Notes under the pieces: model-generated | Databases searched by the model: none | What the model was told of the DNA's origin: nothing | What the model saw: the letters and a program-made list of their open reading frames with translations, nothing else | From: Salinibacterium sp. | GTDB taxonomy: Bacteria; Actinomycetota; Actinomycetes; Actinomycetales; Microbacteriaceae | Direction: 5' to 3' | Assembly (NCBI GenBank): GCA_025352485.1 | Contig: JANXTJ010000072.1 | Coordinates: forward strand, 1-8,677 | Length of the DNA stretch: 8,677 bases | In this document: positions 6,568 to 8,677 of the stretch, in pieces | How positions within the stretch are numbered: the stretch's first letter is position 1 | How the letters are laid out: each line of letters starts with the position of its first letter | Translations under genes and position numbers: made by a program

Positions 6568-6609
6568 AAAACTGCGCAGAGCCGGCACCGATATCACCCG
6601 TACCGGCTC
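6568..6609 (-). terminator. Rho-independent-like terminator after the GT39 gene
   Basis: Read on the minus strand, GAGCCGGTAC (6609-6600) pairs with GTGCCGGCTC (6588-6579) as a 10-bp stem with one U-G wobble and an 11-nt loop. TTTT (6571-6568) follows after seven bases. It begins 13 bases after the glycosyltransferase stop and lies before the regulator promoter, so it separates the two transcription units. The gap between stem and T-tract is longer than ideal. Confidence 0.6.
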
Positions 6610-6621
6610 CACTGCGGCCCG

Positions 6622-8622
6622 CTACTTCGTCAGGTCATAAATCGTGGAGTTGCCCTCGATCGTGGCCGTGAACGTCGCCACCACCCAGGCGGTGATCGCG
6701 CTCGAATCACGGGACCCGCCATTGGACTTGCGGCCGCCGCCACTGATGAACCAGTGGATGCGGTGTTGCGCTACGAGCGCCTGGAACTGGGCGAGCGTCG
6801 GCGAAGGATCGCTGCCGTTGAAGCCGCCGACCGGCATCACCGGGTATCCGGTGGCGAGTTGGTAGCCGGCGGCCTCCTGCGAGCCGACGGCGGCCGCGAT
6901 CCAGCGGTAAGAACTGGCATTGCCGACGAGCAACTTCGCCACCGTGGGCGACACCGCGGACACGTTTAGTAGCCCACCCGCGGCGAGCGGACTCGCGAGG
7001 GAGTTCGTGCCGCCGGCCCGAGTCGGCGGTGTTCCGGGCGGCAAGCCCGGGCCGCCGGTCAGCGGTTGGGCGCGCCCCTGGCTGCTCGGTTTGTTGTGTG
7101 CTCCCGGACTAGCGGTGGGGCGACCGCCGGCCGCGCCGGAGCCACTCACCGCCGGGCCCGCCGACACGATCGAGCCGGTGTGCCCTGTCGAGATCGTCTG
7201 CAGCGTATAGGCGAACGGGCCAAGCAGCACGGCCGCGAGCGCCACGGCTGCCGCGGCAATCTGCACCCGGCGGCCACCCCGTGTCACGAGCAGCAGCACC
7301 GCAGCCACCACGCCAAAGGCGAGGATCACGAACTTCAGCCATGGCAGCCATCCCGCGGCAAGCTCGAGCAGGCTCCAGCCCAGCAGCGCCGTCGCGACGA
7401 CCACGGCGGCCATGGTGATCCGCGACCACAGCCGGGAACGACGCGACCAGAGCATCCCGGCCCCGATCGCGACGGTGCCGGCCAGCATGGGAGCCAACGC
7501 CACGGTGTAATACGCGTGGAAGATGCCCGCCATGAAGCTGAAAGCGAGGGCCGTGACCAGCATGGTGCCGCCGAGCAGCAGCAGCACTGCTCGGGTCGCC
7601 GAAGTGCGCGGCAGCCGACGCATCAGTATCAGCGCGACCACCATCGAGACGATCGCGGCGGGCAACAGCCAGCTCACCTGGCCGCCGATATCGCCGGTGA
7701 ACAGGCGCAGCAGTCCGGTATCGCCCCACATCTGGCGACCGCCGCCCGTGACGCTGCCCGTCTCCTGGCCGGTCAGCCGGCCGAAACCGTTGTAACCAAA
7801 GGTGAGCTCGAGGAAGCTATTGGTCTGCGAGCCGCCGATATAGGGGCGCATGGCGGCCGGCACCAGTTCCACGACGGCCACCCACCAGCCCGCCGAGACG
7901 ACGACGGCCCCGAGAGCGGCGAGCGCGTGCCAGAGCCGGGTGCGCAGGGCCAGCGGCGCGGCCCAGAGGTAGACCAGGCCCAGCACGGGCAACACGAGGA
8001 AGCCCTGCAGCTGCTTGGTGAGAAACGCGAACCCCACCATGACTCCGGCCCAGAGCACCCACGTGAGCTTGCCCGTCTCAACCCCGCGCAGCGTGAAATA
8101 CAGCGCGAGGGCGGTGAGCAGCACCAGCAGCGCGTCGGGGTTGTTGAACCGGAACATCAGGGCGGCGACCGGGGTGCTGGCCAGGATGGCGCCGGCGAGC
8201 AGCGCAGTTCCGGCCGGGAAGCGCCTGCGCACCGTGGCGTAGAGCGTGCCGACCGTTGCGACACCCATGAGCGCCTGCGGCAGCAGGATGCTGAACGAAC
8301 TCAACCCGAACAGGCGCACTGAGAGCGCCATGAGCCACAGACTGGCGGGCGGTTTGTCGACGGTAATCGAGTTCGCGGCATCGGAAGACCCGTAGAAGAA
8401 CGCCGTCCAGTCGACGGAACCGGCCTGCGCCGCAGCGGAGTAGAACGAGTTAGCCCAGCCGCTGGCTGCCAGGTTGACCAGGTAGAGCACGGCGGTGAGC
8501 ACGAGCAGGCCGATTAGCGCCGGGCGCTCCCAGGGCGCGTCATCCACCCGTCCACGCACGACGCGGCGCAGTGCGCCACCGAACCGGGCGGGTCGGGGAA
8601 GCTCGACAGTGGTCGCGCTCAT
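6622..8622 (-). CDS. Multi-pass membrane glycosyltransferase, GT39/PMT (ArnT-like) family
   Basis: Integral membrane protein of 666 residues expected to transfer a sugar from a polyprenyl-phosphate donor on the outer face of the membrane; acceptor and sugar are unknown. A cytoplasmic N-terminus (1-34) leads to a first membrane helix (about 35-53). The first external loop (about 54-92) holds YSAAAQAGSVDWTAFFYGSSDAANSITVDKPP in two halves (61-80 and 81-92), the acidic loop characteristic of this family. About ten further hydrophobic segments follow between 93 and 475. A Gly/Pro/Ser-rich linker (about 484-545) joins a soluble external C-terminal domain (about 546-666) with VGGFNGSDPSPTL and HWFISGGG. 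The ATG overlaps the stop of an upstream frame (ATGA), so it is second or later in its operon. It appears unrelated to the arabinose genes and is separated from them by a hairpin terminator. Confidence 0.92.
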   Translation of the reverse strand: MSATTVELPRPARFGGALRRVVRGRVDDAPWERPALIGLLVLTAVLYLVNLAASGWANSFYSAAAQAGSVDWTAFFYGSSDAANSITVDKPPASLWLMALSVRLFGLSSFSILLPQALMGVATVGTLYATVRRRFPAGTALLAGAILASTPVAALMFRFNNPDALLVLLTALALYFTLRGVETGKLTWVLWAGVMVGFAFLTKQLQGFLVLPVLGLVYLWAAPLALRTRLWHALAALGAVVVSAGWWVAVVELVPAAMRPYIGGSQTNSFLELTFGYNGFGRLTGQETGSVTGGGRQMWGDTGLLRLFTGDIGGQVSWLLPAAIVSMVVALILMRRLPRTSATRAVLLLLGGTMLVTALAFSFMAGIFHAYYTVALAPMLAGTVAIGAGMLWSRRSRLWSRITMAAVVVATALLGWSLLELAAGWLPWLKFVILAFGVVAAVLLLVTRGGRRVQIAAAAVALAAVLLGPFAYTLQTISTGHTGSIVSAGPAVSGSGAAGGRPTASPGAHNKPSSQGRAQPLTGGPGLPPGTPPTRAGGTNSLASPLAAGGLLNVSAVSPTVAKLLVGNASSYRWIAAAVGSQEAAGYQLATGYPVMPVGGFNGSDPSPTLAQFQALVAQHRIHWFISGGGRKSNGGSRDSSAITAWVVATFTATIEGNSTIYDLTK

Positions 8623-8677
8623 GCGCTGATCACCCGATCACGCGAGGTCAGCGGTCGCGTGGCCGGTTCAGCGACGG
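8619..8677 (-). CDS. C-terminal end of an unidentified upstream gene (partial)
   Basis: The frame ending in TGA at 8619-8621 is open to the window edge; the other two frames contain stops. The visible residues are VAEPATRPLTSRDRVISA. The stop overlaps the GT39 start as ATGA, a typical coupling. The product cannot be recognised from 18 residues. In actinobacteria a family 2 glycosyltransferase, sometimes fused to a GtrA domain, often precedes this kind of GT39 gene, but that is only a guess from context. Confidence 0.5.
   Translation of the reverse strand, partial: VAEPATRPLTSRDRVISA

Noticed and set aside
5366..6640. A 424-codon open frame on the plus strand, antisense to the LacI-family gene
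   Set aside because: It is a shadow of a well-supported gene, its product is rich in Arg, Asp and Glu without domain features, and it would span two promoters and operators.
7066..8322. A 418-codon open frame on the plus strand, antisense to the glycosyltransferase gene
   Set aside because: The product is dominated by Gln, Arg, His and Gly, as expected from reading hydrophobic codons in reverse. It has no motif.

Overview
The window reads as high-GC actinobacterial DNA, probably from a Microbacteriaceae-like relative. The signs are frequent GTG starts, GTGA/ATGA stop-start overlaps, long antisense shadow frames, and protein flavours typical of that group. No RNA gene, CRISPR array, insertion sequence or phage gene was seen. 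All real genes lie on the minus strand, so transcription runs from high to low coordinates.

There are two blocks. The right block (about 6568-8677) is the tail of an envelope-glycosylation unit. It holds the last codons of an unidentified gene, coupled by ATGA to a large multi-pass GT39/PMT-type glycosyltransferase, which is followed by a hairpin plus T-tract that looks like a terminator.

The left block (1-6509) is an L-arabinose module. In transcription order it holds a LacI-family regulator (araR-like), a promoter region with operator-like sites, a very short reading frame resembling the N-terminus of the classical ribulokinase AraB, araD (L-ribulose-5-phosphate 4-epimerase), a full-length FGGY kinase of a different subtype (probable ribulokinase, AraK-like), araA (L-arabinose isomerase), and a ChvE-type sugar-binding lipoprotein. 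The inferred pathway is ChvE-type uptake, then AraA (arabinose to ribulose), the FGGY kinase (ribulose to ribulose-5-phosphate) and AraD (to xylulose-5-phosphate, which enters the pentose phosphate pathway). The ATPase and permease of the transporter are not in the window and would be expected beyond position 1.

The most notable observation is the 41-codon frame at 5136-5261. It keeps the AraB start region, with YVVGID, TLSGR and HDYP segments. It has lost the phosphate-loop glycine and nearly all of the kinase, yet still has a ribosome binding site and ends in an ATGA overlap with araD. It looks like an internally deleted araB kept as a translated leader, while an unrelated-subtype kinase two genes downstream has taken over. 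A second notable signal is a repeated operator motif (TGTGACCGTT core). It occurs twice in the araD promoter and once, 13/14 identical, in front of the regulator gene, which implies autoregulated control by the LacI protein.
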